Source: Blasia pusilla
Lineage: Eukaryota; Marchantiophyta; Marchantiopsida; Blasiales
Direction: 5' to 3'
Length of the DNA stretch: 64,000 nt
Assembly: GCA_050084515.1 (NCBI GenBank)
Contig: CM114272.1
Span: 39,990,001 to 40,054,000 of the forward strand
Positions 43,261 through 55,234 of the stretch are shown one piece after another. The notes under the pieces were generated by a model. The model made no database searches and was not told the DNA's origin. It saw only the letters and a program-made list of their open reading frames with translations. Made by a program: the position numbers and the translations under genes. The first letter of the stretch is position 1. Each line of letters opens with the position of its first letter.

Positions 43261-44695
43261 TCAATCTCCTCGGGTCTCGCCCCCAGCCACTACCTCAACC
43301 ATCGCGGTAGGCATGGGGCTCACCAACGCAATAGTTGTAATCTGTTGCAACCTCAAACGACGCTGCTCAACTACTCCTAAGCTGAAAATCCATGTCAAAC
43401 AGTTCACGTCCATCGCCTGACCTAAGAGATGATGTTGTGATGGATCTGATACTGACGGTACTGCCATCACTCCTGTGGGGAATCCCATCGCTTGCTCTTG
43501 CTCATCGGCGTTAGGCTCCACCAGCCGCTGATCCTGGTCATCCCAAACCAAGCCAAGCCTGGCCTCCTTGAATGCATAGGAATCGAGAAAACTCACCAAT
43601 GTGGGGAAGGTTGCTTACGGCATGCCAATCCTGTTGACCAAACTCAACAATGGTCGATCATCGTGCCTCACTACCTGTGATCGACGACCTGGATCCAGAA
43701 TAGAATCCACCAACAAATCAGAGGGGCGCTCCACTCTCGCATACGCCCTCCACAAAACCTCATATGGCACCAAGTTAGTCCACCAAATACACGGGCAATG
43801 TGCTTGTGAACCTACACTCACCGCATCCAACAACACTTCCAGGCCGATCCATGCACACACCTGATGTGCACTTGTCACCACGCAGGACCTCGAATCCCAA
43901 AAATTGGCACATTCTCCAGAATGTATGGTGGAGAACGAGACTGATGCTCATGTCAATGTCGTAAGATCCGCATTATCTCCCAAGAAAACCTGATCGAGAG
44001 TAAGCTAACCCGCTATCTTGTCCAACACTCGATTGGCCCTAACACGGCCAACCAGAAATTGCCAAGTCTATGGTCCCTACCCGCTCCAAGTCCTACGCCC
44101 CCAACAATGAAATATCCCTCGGTAGGGAACTTTGGTATCCCTGGACAACAGACGAACATAACAAGTCGAGAAACCAAATTCGTAACTGCGCCACATGGTG
44201 AAGGGAAGCACGCCTCCAAACATCATCAATCTCCACATACAGGTACTGGTGCACGCGTACTCCAACTTGCAAAACAACAGCTAAACCATTGCTAATCTTG
44301 CCAAAGAGATCTAGCACACGAATACCCTCCTCTGGAATGCACCACACAATCGAGGTGGAGTCCAAAGGGGTCATAGTAGCACTCCTTGATACCTTGGGTT
44401 TCTCTGACCCATCACGCTCTGGTGCAAACGTCTTGTTCCATGCGGTCCGCACATGCTCAACGGCTAAGCGTCGGAGCTCCTCAATCGAGCCCCAAAGAGG
44501 CACGTCTCCTCCACGGAATGATGCGGCTATCATGACATTCCTCTCTATAGAAATGTCATGAATGGGAGTGTCCTCTACATGGACATGTCCCTCAATCAAA
44601 TCACTAGGCCAAGTCATAGCGCTGCTAAATGCTGCTAAGGTCGCCATTTCTCGTGGCCGTCGCTCGCTCATTCCACCCGTGAATCGAACGAGCAA
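43261..44695 (-). pseudogene. Retrotransposon-encoded C5-cytosine DNA methyltransferase domain, broken
   Basis: Between protease and reverse transcriptase the minus strand encodes a C5-cytosine DNA methyltransferase, which transfers a methyl group from S-adenosylmethionine to cytosine. Motif I is RVLDLFGKISNGL (about 44320-44282). Motif IV is GWPC at 44053-44042, but the next codon, expected to be Gln of the Pro-Cys-Gln signature, is TAG (44041-44039). Motif VI is ENVP at 43916-43905. The C-terminal motifs are ADEQEQAMGFP (ending about 43477) and LLGQAMDVN (about 43428-43402). The 44695-44093 frame adds about 120 residues before motif I of unknown role. An additional TAG lies at 44095-44093, and frames differ between motifs IV, VI and the end, so the copy is inactive. 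Retrotransposon-borne DNA methyltransferases have been reported in charophytes and dinoflagellates. Confidence 0.85.
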
Positions 44696-44752
44696 TGAAC
44701 AAATTCTTCCATCACCAGACTGCCATCCTGGTCTGTAGGACGCTGAATCCTC

Positions 44753-45166
44753 CTAGTAATCCAGGGAAAACCCCATCGGATATATCACTGCTCCACCAAC
44801 CAAGACGTCATAGAACTGTGCATCGGTTACTATCGCCTTGGCTTGCACCACTAACTCATTTGTAGGATGTCCTTGGCGAATCCTCACCTCTTGTCGGATG
44901 ATATCTTGTGTGGTACTTGCTCCACCCAAGGATGTCTGTATCCTGAATGGACAACGTTCCACATCGACCCTCGTGAGGCCCAAACCTCTGAATGCCGCTT
45001 TCCCCAACATCAGGGGTTGCGCTCTTGAATCGAACAAGACGCGCTGCGGATTAAGAGCTTTACCTCCTGGACGCACCAACTGGAAGATCTCTCCTCGATT
45101 ATCCAGCAACACAACACCAGGAGAAGCCATGGGTCTAGCGGGCATCTCCGCCATCCTAGCAGCCAC
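44753..45166 (-). pseudogene. Gypsy (methyltransferase family) aspartic protease region
   Basis: The 137-residue frame contains VLFDSRAQPLMLGKAAFRGLGL at about residues 43-64, which aligns with the Asp-Ser-Gly active-site block of retrotransposon proteases, here with Arg in place of Gly. It is followed by an AKAIVTDAQFYDVLVGGAVIYP segment that looks like the second half of the protease fold. The replaced glycine would be expected to disable it. It lies directly upstream of the methyltransferase. Confidence 0.7.
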
Positions 45167-45169
45167 AAC

Positions 45170-46074
45170 CTACCATAAATCTGATGTGGATAGCTCGAGC
45201 ATCGGCTCCATGGGCAAGTCCATCACCTCCTTTGCAATCACCTCTGCACATGATGCAAGAACTCCAACTCCACGCTCACATAGCGCAGCGGCTAGCCAGA
45301 AAACCTTGGCAGATGTACCTCCCAACGTCATAACATCGGAAGCAGAAAATAAAGGAGCGAGGTACACAACGGTGGCCTCCCCCAACAACGTGCTTGATAC
45401 ATGCTCCTCTTGAGCATCGGATATAGGAGTCGTTGCACTCGCTTCTCCCATTGCCCTCCATGCTTGCACACCAAAAACATCACCAACTCTCTAGGAACTC
45501 GGATCAAGACCCATCGATGGGGTCCTCATCACCTCAGATAATGTGAAAAACTCAGGAAGCCTCGTCTATTTCGTGGCTTCCCCTCGCTGTGGATCCAACT
45601 TTGCGGCTACTCCTTGTGTAACAATTGCAACGGCCTCCATCTAGGCAAGCCCGCACATCCAACCAGGATCCTCCATATCTTTGGCTGCTCCATACGAGGT
45701 CGATGCCACCGATCCGGCATCGGGTAACCTCTGTGTCATAATGGCAATGTGCTATTGTAGCTGTTGTATCTAAGCAGCCATCCCTGCCTCATGCCCGGTG
45801 TCTAAGTGGTGGAACTCTACCTCCTCCACGGGAAACTCTAGCAACCCCTCGGAAAACTTTAGCTCCTTGTCCCCCAAGAGGACCACTTGGTGCACAACCT
45901 CTAGGCCCACTCGGACCGACAACTTGCTCTGGTGCCCTCTCTAGCCCCCCGTCCGGACGTAACTCAGGGTGTAAGGTGAAAAACCTAGCACATATATAAC
46001 CGTACCTCTGACAATAGTCACACTAATAACCTCTTGGTGTAGCACCATCTCCTCCTCTAGGCTAAGGCACGCGT
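45170..46074 (-). pseudogene. Probable gag region of the gypsy element, decayed
   Basis: The frame 45469-45170 (99 residues) and further minus-strand fragments to 46074 precede the protease, the place of gag. A possible degraded zinc knuckle (CDYCQRYGYIC) is encoded near 46025-45990. No capsid signature is recognised. The element is cut at 46074 by the CACTA terminus, so its 5' LTR is absent. Confidence 0.45.
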
Positions 46075-46380
46075 CACTAGAAGAAAATAGTGGTTTTTAT
46101 AACTAGTACTAGAATGACTGAGGTTCTTCATGACTCAAACATATGACTAGAATGTTTGCGAGTCGGATAGAAGTCATATCACACCATATAATAGTAAAGT
46201 TCTAGTCATATACAAATATGACTAAGTCATAGAGAAATCTTAGGATATGGTAAAGTCATATTTGAAATGACTTAGCAAGTAGTCAATCTTGTGTATAGTC
46301 ATACTGAAAATTTATATGACTCACTTGTGTAAGGAATGAAAAATGACTAAGCGTGTCAAGTCATAAACTAAATACAAATA
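46075..46380. promoter_or_regulatory. CACTA left subterminal repeat region
   Basis: About thirteen copies of ATGACT or AGTCAT occur in both orientations in 300 bp, sometimes back to back (ATGACTAAGTCAT near 46227). In CACTA elements such short subterminal repeats bind the TnpA-type protein and are needed for excision; that role is inferred here. Confidence 0.65.
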
Positions 46381-47187
46381 AGGTACACCAACACTTAGAT
46401 GAAAAAAAGTGAGCAAAATTAATGGGGATTCCAAACTTTCACATACCTACGTGGCAAATGACATGGCGTCCTGTAGACGCACTCATGGCGCGCAAGCAAA
46501 GAAGGAGCTACCGATTGGGGGGAAATGAGCAAGGAAGTGTGAGCGTGAGCAAGAGGGGCCAGAGTCACCAAACTTGTTACGAGGCTGAGGGAAGGGCTCT
46601 CTCTCGCTTTGCGCCGCCTCCCTACTATGTTCTTTCTATCTTGAGGGAGTTCTGATGGTGTTGTGACTGTGTGCGGCTTGCGCGGAGCTTTGTTTTCGGC
46701 GCTTTTGTCTCTTTTGGCCTCCTTGTTGTCATGCAAAGACTGCTGCCTCTCCGTTTCTTCTTGCCCCGTGCTCCATGGATTTCTATTTCCGGCGCCTGTG
46801 TGCATTTCAACGGAGAAGGAGAGTTGCAGAAGTGCCATGTGGGAGCTGAAGTAGTGATTTTGATTGGCCTCCTTTGTTGGGTAGGTGTGGAGCGAGTTTT
46901 GATGGTGTTGTGATTGTGTGTTGCTTCCGCGGAGCTTTTTTTTTGTGCTTTTGTGTATTTCTCTAAAGCATGAGGCTCGTAGATACGTGGGAGCAGATGC
47001 AATGAAGTCGGTTGGAGCTAGTTGATTGATCGATCAATTGAATGGGGCGGGGTGGGAGGAATAGTGTCTGTTGTGGCTAACGGGACATGCGGATAATCGT
47101 TGGTATCTATTGTCCATGGAAAATTTGAAGAGTCTTGGTTAATACACTCTTGCGCGCATTTTGTTGGATCCGCAACTGGCTTTTGTT

Positions 47188-47394
<207 letters not shown>

Positions 47395-47419
47395 ACAGCT
47401 CGTGCCCAAATTGCTAATC

Positions 47420-48160
47420 AAATATCTGTTGTAATTGTATATGTTGCTGTTGATATTTTTGCTGTTGATGATGTTGTTGTTGCTCTTGCTGTTCTTGTTG
47501 CTGAAATACAAGTTTTTGTTGCTACTGTTGTAGCTGCTCCTGATGTTATTGCATGTCAGAATCGTTGCATCCGCTTACTGTAATTGATAATCGCTTTTGG
47601 TTGTACAATCTGTCTTCGCCGCCGCAAAGAACTTCATTCATTTTTGAAGTAAAAGTTGTTCTTCTTTATTCATGAATCGCCTCCTGCTATTGTTGCATCA
47701 TCTGCTGTTGTAATTGACGTTGCTTTGGTTATAAAATCTTTTGTTGCTGTTGCTGCAACAACTAATGTTCCTGCTGCTGAAGTAAAAGTTGTTGTTGGAG
47801 TTGTCATAGTTGCTCGTGTTGTTGATGCATCTGCTGTTGCTGTAATTAGTGTTGGTTTTGTTGTATAACCTTTTGCTACTACTAATGCTGTTATAAGTAC
47901 TGCTAATGTTGTGTTAATGTTTTTTGTAGCTGTTGATGATGTTGCTGTGTTTGTTGAGAAGAGCCAACAAAAGAGCCCTCCCATTTTTGAGATTGCATAC
48001 TTTGCCTTGCAACATGCTGTAGTTGTTGTTGCATCAACTGCCGCTGCTAATATCGTTGTAAGTGTTGCTGATGTTGTGTTAATTGTTATTGCTGCTATAG
48101 TTGTTGATGATGCTCCTCTGTTTGTTGAGAAGAGCCTACAAAAAAGCCCTCCCATTTCTT
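47420..48160. repeat. GTT/GCT-rich low-complexity tract with about 170-bp duplication
   Basis: The tract is dominated by GTT, GCT and GAT triplets. Within it a segment containing GTTTGTTGAGAAGAGCC and AGCCCTCCCATTT occurs at about 47932-47994 and again at about 48102-48157, a period close to 170 bp. The Val/Ala-rich and Thr/Ala-rich frames reflect the base pattern and are not considered genes. Confidence 0.75.
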
Positions 48161-48180
48161 TGGGCTCCATCACAAATCAT

Positions 48181-48935
48181 TTACTACGATTGATTGCTCA
48201 TTGCCTTTTTGCTGGTTCTTCCCGTAATTCAAAATGTCTTGCAAGCTCTCTTCTCTAATTTAAGGTCTATTCTCCCATGTTTGTTGCTTTACGTGTTGTT
48301 TTGAGCTCCACTTTCGATGGCTATGCGCACTTCAAGCGAATTTTGACAAAGCTTTATGATTCCATGCCATGCAGGATTCAGTAGTACTTGTACTCGAAGC
48401 TCGTTGTTGCTTCCTCTTGTGAGCGCCATCGATCACTTGTGTGTAGCTCTCCTTGTGTGCATCTCTCCCCAATACTTTTTGACATGGCTGCCACTCACAA
48501 TCAAGTAAGCTCTCTTAGCTTCCGCTTCTGTTCTCAACCTTTCTGTCCACATGTATGATTATATGACAGTGTTCCCTTGTAGAACAGTGAAACAACTTGA
48601 GGCCCAGTGGTTTCAAGCCAAGCGTACCGGAAATAAATCCTTGCCAGATGAGTCCTATGGCTTTTTCTTCCCTGTTGACAGTCTTATATTCAAGTCAAGA
48701 CCTCAAAATCTAGAAACCTTTCAATCGAATCACTCATTCGGGAGAGAAAATCTTCCAACTTGAGCTTTAGAGCTACTTTCATAGAGATTGCAGGGCTCCT
48801 TGTGTTGTACTTGCATTATCTGTTGTATCTCTTCTTTATATTTATTTCAAGAGTCTAAGTTGTTTGGAGCAAAGCAAGTGAGATCTACGAGAGAGAGGGT
48901 GTTCAATTTCCTTGTTGTAGCTTTCAGGTCTCTTG
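48181..48935. other. No recognised gene
   Basis: 48551-48763 is open (70 residues, plus) without a recognised domain. The rest is spacer inside the CACTA element. Confidence 0.35.
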
Positions 48936-48939
48936 ACCG

Positions 48940-49640
48940 AAAGCTTTGGAAAAATGCTTACATCACCAAAAGCTCCAAAAGTAGGATGGGAACACAACTA
49001 ATCTCTCATTCTGAACCCTGAGATGGTGTGAGATCTGAACTTGGAGTGGCCAAAATTTCAAGAAGCAAGAGAAGAAGGTAGACACTCTAAAAGAACAATG
49101 CCATCCTCCGAACTCCTGCCAGAATTCACAACACCTGAATTGCTCAACACATTTTATAGCCTAGTTTCATTGCCCAAAGCTGCTGCAATGGTAAGTAATG
49201 TACTCTCACTCACCCACTCCGTCACTTTCTCTAACCCCCCTGAAGGCTACTACCTAATGAGTACAGACTCTAGCCCATGAGCTCTGCGTGTGGTGTCTTG
49301 CCAACATCCACAAAACACACACATATAGCATATGTTGATATTGCTAAGCTGGTAGCACCAGAATTGGATACCACATGCAATCAATAGCAAGGCCTCATTG
49401 CCCAAAGCTCATGCTTATATTTTATAGTTTCACTCCATGACCCAAGCAATGGGCAAACGATCACAACAGAATAGCACGGAGGAAGCGATGAAAATGTCTG
49501 ACTCTCTCTTTTGATGGTATATCCTGAGAAGGCATAATTGAAGAACAATTTGCGGGGAACCCCTTGCTTGGGAACCCGGCTGAAGTTCAAGTTCAAGCCT
49601 GGGGCAATTGAGGAAGGGAATTGTTGAACCTTTCCTACCT
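48940..49640 (+). pseudogene. Second LINE 3' fragment, rearranged
   Basis: Pieces match the LINE at 11344-12490 but out of order. 49025-49052 matches GTGTGAGATC..AACTTGG (11688). 49110-49200 matches the zinc-finger to 3' region (12217-12336). 49325-49430 matches the same 3' region again. 49480-49610 matches 12000-12110, including GGGGAACCCCTTGCTTGGGAACC. The order shows duplication or rearrangement. No usable frame remains. Confidence 0.65.
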
Positions 49641-50130
49641 ACACTGAGGCTTGGCCACGTAGGTATGATCTGAAATTCTGTCTTACTTGTAGTGCATTGT
49701 TGGATTGAGTGATTGATTAATTTGCACTGGTGGGAATCTCTTTGCATGGCTTGCATAGGAAGGATTTGTAAGTTGTTGGAATAGTGTTCATTTTTGGCGT
49801 ATATTGGAAGGAGGCAAGAGGTAGCGGCTTGAAGTGGATCTGTAACTGGACTAAGTTTACGAAAAGAAAAGCCAAGGTATTTTTCAGAGGACCACTACTT
49901 TACCCTGAAGGATGAATCCAGATGACCAACCACCACTTGATGTACAAATTGAACTTCATGGCAGCCTACGACTACATCAAAGACAACCTTCCTTGGTTCA
50001 ACGCATCCAAAGTCTACCTAGTGAAGTTCAAGTGATGATTTGTTCATTAAACTTTCCTCACTATTGGTAGTGGACCTGGCATGAACGAATTGAGAAATGG
50101 CGCTTTCATTCAAAAGCACGCCATCTATAT

Positions 50131-50436
50131 GTGATTGTCTCTGATTTCATGTCTAGGCAAGAGGATCGATACTGCATCCTTCTTTGGTTGATGATGGGTG
50201 TTGCAGAGATCATGACCCTTCGTATCTGTCATGATTCTGATGGCATGGTCGTCGGTGAGGACTCTTCACCCATTTTTAGGAAGGCGTTGGCTCTTATCCA
50301 TACAACTATTGCATATTCTGGGAAACCATGTATAGTCCGATTTGAGTACTCTTCTGTGAGAATGGAGAGACTTCCTGGTGAGAGAATATGCTGCGCAACT
50401 GGTTATCGTAGGGAGAACTTGAGTGGTCTTCTTTGA
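50131..50436 (+). CDS. Hypothetical protein of 101 residues
   Basis: An open frame in the CACTA interior with normal composition and no recognised domain or signal peptide. No supporting neighbour. It may be a gene relic carried by the element or chance. Confidence 0.2.
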   Translation: MIVSDFMSRQEDRYCILLWLMMGVAEIMTLRICHDSDGMVVGEDSSPIFRKALALIHTTIAYSGKPCIVRFEYSSVRMERLPGERICCATGYRRENLSGLL

Positions 50437-50439
50437 CCA

Positions 50440-51600
50440 TGTTGTGCTCATTTTTGTTGTGGCCCTATTTGGTGGCGTTCTAGGAGAGCAGCTTGGTAGG
50501 TTTGGAACTTTCAAACTCTATAATTTTTTAGTGAGATTGACTTCATTTTGTTAAAAAGGCAGAAAAGGATGGTTTTAAGGAACTCATGCATTATAAGTGA
50601 TAGAGAAACTATTTTCACCAATGACTATAGATTGGAATTTTGGATATATATACCAGATTTTGAGATGAAGTAAGAGGGAGCTAGTAGAGAAAGTGGAGCT
50701 CAGAGCCTATTTTGGAACATTGACTTTTGATTTAAACTGGTTTATAATGACCAGCAACATCGAATAGAAATCCATTGTCCAGTTGATGTAAATGCAGATG
50801 ATTTCAATTTTTGCATGAATGGATAGGCCGAGTGGTTTGATTTTCTATATCTTACCATAGCATCAACATAGAATGCAATATCACACAAAATCTACCACAA
50901 AATGTTGTATTCTAGATGACAAAAAAATCAGGGCAGCAAAGTGTTTGTGGAGCTGTAATGTGGCTATAAATTGAACCGGGTTTTGTTATGTAGCAATGAG
51001 GGCTAATCCTCTAACTCTATGGTTTTCTTTTAATGCATAATTTGCCCCAAAAAAACTTAAAGCTACAATGTTTACATGAAGAAATATAGAAGAAATAACC
51101 CTACCCTTCAAACAGACAACCTAAAGATAAGGCACTTGACATAGAAATGGTCTGAAATTATGAAATCATAGATAAATCATCACTTGAAGTGCACATAGAC
51201 TTAGGGAAAAATAAATCTTATACCACCTTATATTTTTAAAACTGTATTGATGTATTTATATCTGATCATTCACGTGATACAATCTCTATGCATATAATTA
51301 AGACATCTGCATGTGTCATGTTGTGAAGGTGTGTGTCAAAGTTCATTTGCGGCTTGTAGAGGATCAAATTATCACTATCAGAGAAGGATATCGATGAGAG
51401 GTTTATATTTCTCAGAGGGGTATACCTGATATACTCAAGGTACGTAGATAATTACGGATTCTCCCTTCATTTATATTGAAATCAACATATTCTGCTCCAA
51501 TAGATATCCACCATACTGAAACATTTTCACTTCCATGTTTACAATGTTAGGAACAATAGGATGGCATTATTTCCTTCATTCATTTACCTCTGTTCTTATT
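50440..51600. other. AT-rich CACTA interior, nothing recognised
   Basis: AT-rich sequence before the TNP2 reading frame. A pyrimidine-rich stretch ending in AG just before 51615 (TTATTAACTTGACGTAG) would suit an intron end, so an upstream exon could be hidden here, but I see no clear coding segment. Confidence 0.35.
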
Positions 51601-51614
51601 AACTTGACGTAGGG

Positions 51615-53345
51615 GTGATGATACCACAAAGGACTGCTCATGTCCGGTTGGATTTGACACATCCTCATAGAATCCAAGCACACGACTATAAGTTGTGGCA
51701 AAGGGAGTGCGATAGGTCTCGTAAACTGGGGAGGAAGAGGGCAAGATGCCCTTGTACAGAGTGCAAGGTCGGAACTACCTTGGGACTAGCAAAGGTAGAA
51801 GACCATCTGAGGAGAAATGGTCAATCTCATCTTTGTCGAGTTCCAAAAAGTAGGGAGGAGTGGGACTCTTCAGATGAGGAGTGGCTCACACAACAAGAGG
51901 TCAATAACAAGGAGCAACGTGAGCACATTATGCAATCCTATGTTAGACCTGAAATCTCACATCCAAAGAATCCTGATTTGGATGTTGATATTGATGTTCC
52001 CCAGATGTTGAATGATATTTTTAGAGAATATGATCATCTCCATGATGAGGATATGGCTGTTGATGAAAGTGGGACAGAGAACGGGAACCTCAATGAAACC
52101 AATGATCCAAATATTCCATCATATTTTCATGAGCTTACCGCAGCATGCAAGCCACTCTTCCCTCGAGCCAAGACTTCTTTACTTGCATTTTTTATGCTCC
52201 TTTTCAATATTGGTACGACCCATGGGGTCCCTAATATTATAATTGATGAGATATTGAAACTCCTACGTAAGATGGTACTCCCATATGAAAATCTTGTCCC
52301 ACCATCATACTCTGCAGCAAATAAACTCATTAGTAAACTTGGTATGAGCTACAACTCTATCCATGCATGCCCTAAAGATTGTGTTCTATTTCGAGGGGAC
52401 TTGGAAGGTGCAGAAATTTTCCCGAAGTCGGGAAGTCTTTAGTACCAAATAAGGTATTGAGACACTTCCGTGTAATCCCGCGGATCCAGCGTATGTATAG
52501 GTATAGGGCCTTGTGTGAGTTATTGAGTTGGTCTTCTGAGAACAAAAGTAAGGATGGCATGGTAAGACATGCAGGGGATAGCAAGGCTTCGAATCATATT
52601 GATCGTTTGTACCCAGATTTTGCTATAGAGGGTAGAAATTGTAGGTTTGGTTTAGCACTTGACGAAGTTAATCCATACTCTGATAAGGCAAGCTCATTGT
52701 CAACATGGCCAATCCTATTGGTTAACTACAATTTGCCACCTTGGCTTCAAACAAAAAAGTTTTTTGTCATGTTGGCTCTTATCATACCTGGTAAGGAGAG
52801 TGTGAATGGAGAGAATATCAACACCTTTTTGGCCCCCTTGATAGAGGAGTTGAGGGATTTGTGGAAAAGAATTGAATTCCACGATGTGAAAAGACCACAC
52901 GGGTTCAAATTTAGAGCCATGATCTTATGGACTATAAATGATTATCCAGCCTATGGCACAATCTGAGGGCAAAGCCATGGTGGAAAACTTGCATGTACCG
53001 TATGTGGACCGTATGTGGATTCAGATTTCTCCAAACAATGTGGAAAGCCTATATTTGGCGGTCATAGAAGACATCTTCCACTAGACCATGTTTGGAGAGG
53101 GCGACCTTACGGCCCTTGATTCAATGGTGAGAGTGAGTCTAGACCACCACCGCCAAGGATTACATCAGATGAAATTCTGGAATGGGTTGAAGAGAAAAAT
53201 ATATATGATGATAGAGGTGGTCGAGAGGATGCTCCTATTGATCCATACAAGAGGACAAGTGTAAAGCGGCGAAGTATACTTTTTGATTTGCCATACTGGA
53301 AAGTATCCAACAAACATCTAATTTTTTTCAAATTTTTGCTATGAT
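51615..53345 (+). pseudogene. CACTA transposase TNP2 domain, frameshifted
   Basis: This is the TnpD-type transposase of En/Spm elements. Frame 51615-52442 holds the N-terminal part with a CxxC-type segment (RCPCTECKVG, about residues 44-53), an acidic linker, and the start of the TNP2 region. A frameshift near 52420 passes into frame 52379-52966, which carries the core: FGLALDEVNPYSDKASSLST, WPILLVNYNLPPWLQTKKFF, and MILWTINDYPAYG. A TGA at 52964-52966 interrupts; the same frame then continues (CTVCGPYV) to about 53345 with one more stop near 53118. The order and motifs leave little doubt about identity. The copy is inactive as it stands. Confidence 0.88.
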
Positions 53346-53590
53346 AGGTGATATAGTTACTTATCTCTTGTCAACCATGAATATGCATATATTTTTCCTT
53401 GACCTCAACGTAGCATCTGCTGATACAACACACCCTAGATGTTATGCGTGTGGAGAAGAATATATCTGAGAATCTAGTTAAAACTCTATTTGGGATGAAG
53501 GATATAGTGAAGGCTGGAAGAGATATGGAGGCTCGTGGAACTTGACCTTACTTATGGTTACAACCCCATCCAAGTAAAGCAACAGGGCTA

Positions 53591-54247
53591 GTGAAACCTC
53601 AATGTTATTATGTTTTATCACCTCATGAAATGTCCATTTTCCTAGCTAGGATTGAGTCAACGAAAGTGCCTACAGGATATAGTGCAGAGTTGAAGAAGCA
53701 CGTGGTTAAAAAGAAATTGGGATCCATGAAGTCACATGATTATCATGTGTTGATTCACCAAATCCTTCCCTTTGCCCTTTGTGGGCTAATGAAGGATCCA
53801 ATTCGCTCATCAATCATGCCTTTGAGTAAGATATTTAGGTTATTTTGTTGTAAAGTGTATGATCCTACATGCTATGAACAACTACATAAGGATACAGCCA
53901 TTACCCTTTGCCTATTGGAGATGCATTTTCCACCATCATTTTTTGATGTGATGACACATCTTCTTATCCACGTTGTCCAAGAATTGGATATATGTGGGCC
54001 TTTAGCTTGCCGATGGATGTATCCAATGGAAAGATACATGGGTACTCTGAAAAAATATGTTAGATCTAAAGCTCGCCCAGAGGGATGTATGGCGGAGGGG
54101 TATATCAAAGATGAGGCATTGGGATTTGTGACTGAGTATATGAAAAGATTTGAGGATGTGAGGACACGAATATGGGATGACGGCGAAGAAGAAGGGGTCG
54201 TAGGGGAGGAGTTGGAAGGTGCAGGACATGAAATCAGATTATCCTGA
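53591..54247 (+). CDS. CACTA DUF4218 region of the transposase
   Basis: The 218-residue open frame has the DUF4218 pattern: ITLCLLEMHFPPSFFDVMTHL near residues 100-120, ACRWMYPMERYMGTLKKYVR, and ARPEGCMAEGYIKDEAL. DUF4218 normally sits downstream of TNP2 in the same protein, so this is likely a later exon of the frame at 51615-53345, separated by an intron or by decay at 53346-53590. The function of the domain is unknown. Confidence 0.88.
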   Translation: MKPQCYYVLSPHEMSIFLARIESTKVPTGYSAELKKHVVKKKLGSMKSHDYHVLIHQILPFALCGLMKDPIRSSIMPLSKIFRLFCCKVYDPTCYEQLHKDTAITLCLLEMHFPPSFFDVMTHLLIHVVQELDICGPLACRWMYPMERYMGTLKKYVRSKARPEGCMAEGYIKDEALGFVTEYMKRFEDVRTRIWDDGEEEGVVGEELEGAGHEIRLS

Positions 54248-54379
54248 GAAATGACTATCTTGGCACACCACTATGTCCTACACAATATGGAGTGTATGGT
54301 CATGTGACGCAGGTAAATTTCAACTATATTCAATGAATTCAATGTATGGAAATCCTGATCCTGATCTTCTGAACCTTAC

Positions 54380-55234
54380 TTGTTTGTTTCATCTTCCACG
54401 TCACCTTATTCTTTGGTGATGTTATTTCTTTCTACCAGGAAATTTGAGGCTCAGAATGCATCAGTTTCTTTTGAAGAGTGGATTCAACCAACTATCCTTC
54501 GGGATGCTAGGGAAAAAGATGGGAAGGTGGATGAAGAGCTATTGGCTTTGTCAATTCCTCCACAAGCAAAAGTTCTCTCATACAAGTCTATGAAGGCTTA
54601 TGGCAATCACTATAGGGTAGAGGGAGAGGGTGGATATAATGCATACTCCACTTATGATAGTGGAATTGGAGCAATAATTTTGGATGAGGGTAATGATGAT
54701 CAGAATTGTGCTTATTCATATGTGGGAGTTGTGGTCGATATAATTGTACTTGATTACGGGATTTTTTATCAACCTGTAATATTAATGAGAGGGAGGTGGG
54801 TGAGGGCAGATTGGAAATCACGGATGCCATCCATGAAGCGAGACCGTGAAGGCTTCCTACTTGTAAACCTTAGATCTTGTGAACCTATCAACCATCAACC
54901 CTTTGTGTTCCCATCTCAAGTGGAACAAGTCTTTTTTGGAGATGCGAACGAAGGAAGTGGATGGAAGGTTGTTTTGAGAAAAGAAGCTAGATCCCGTCGA
55001 GTAATTTCGGATATCTATGATGGTGGAAACCTAGATGAAGGACATTCTGTTGCAATTGACCAGATTGAAATGCCGTCAGGAAGAGTGCCACTAGCTAACA
55101 CTCTAGGTGCTGTAGAGCTCACTGTTGAAGGGGTGGTGACTGCAGATAGAGATTATAATAATGTCCCTATCATCCACGTGTCCACAGAAGTGCTTTATGA
55201 AGAAGAAAGCTCTAAAGAGGATGTAGAGATTTAA
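54380..55234 (+). CDS. CACTA DUF4216 region of the transposase
   Basis: The 284-residue open frame contains NASVSFEEWIQPTILRD near its start, then the DUF4216 pattern: YVGVVVDIIVLDYG, VILMRGRWVRADW, LVNLRSCEPINHQPFV, PSQVEQVFFGD. The end is acidic (YEEESSKEDVEI). DUF4216 follows DUF4218 in plant CACTA transposases, and this order is kept here. An intron at 54310-54435 (GTAAAT...TACCAG) probably joins it to the DUF4218 part, which puts the true exon start near 54440. Confidence 0.88.
   Translation: MFVSSSTSPYSLVMLFLSTRKFEAQNASVSFEEWIQPTILRDAREKDGKVDEELLALSIPPQAKVLSYKSMKAYGNHYRVEGEGGYNAYSTYDSGIGAIILDEGNDDQNCAYSYVGVVVDIIVLDYGIFYQPVILMRGRWVRADWKSRMPSMKRDREGFLLVNLRSCEPINHQPFVFPSQVEQVFFGDANEGSGWKVVLRKEARSRRVISDIYDGGNLDEGHSVAIDQIEMPSGRVPLANTLGAVELTVEGVVTADRDYNNVPIIHVSTEVLYEEESSKEDVEI

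Noticed and set aside
44013-44219. Separate 68-residue minus-strand frame overlapping the methyltransferase
   Set aside because: It is an alternative frame across the DNA methyltransferase motif IV region, not an independent gene.
46422-47002. Overlapping frames of 125-139 residues on both strands
   Set aside because: Basic or Cys/Leu-rich compositions without domains, overlapping each other; no evidence for a gene.
47656-48258. Val/Ala-rich (plus) and Thr/Ala-rich (minus) frames of 115-167 residues
   Set aside because: They follow from the GTT/GCT triplet pattern of a low-complexity tract on both strands.
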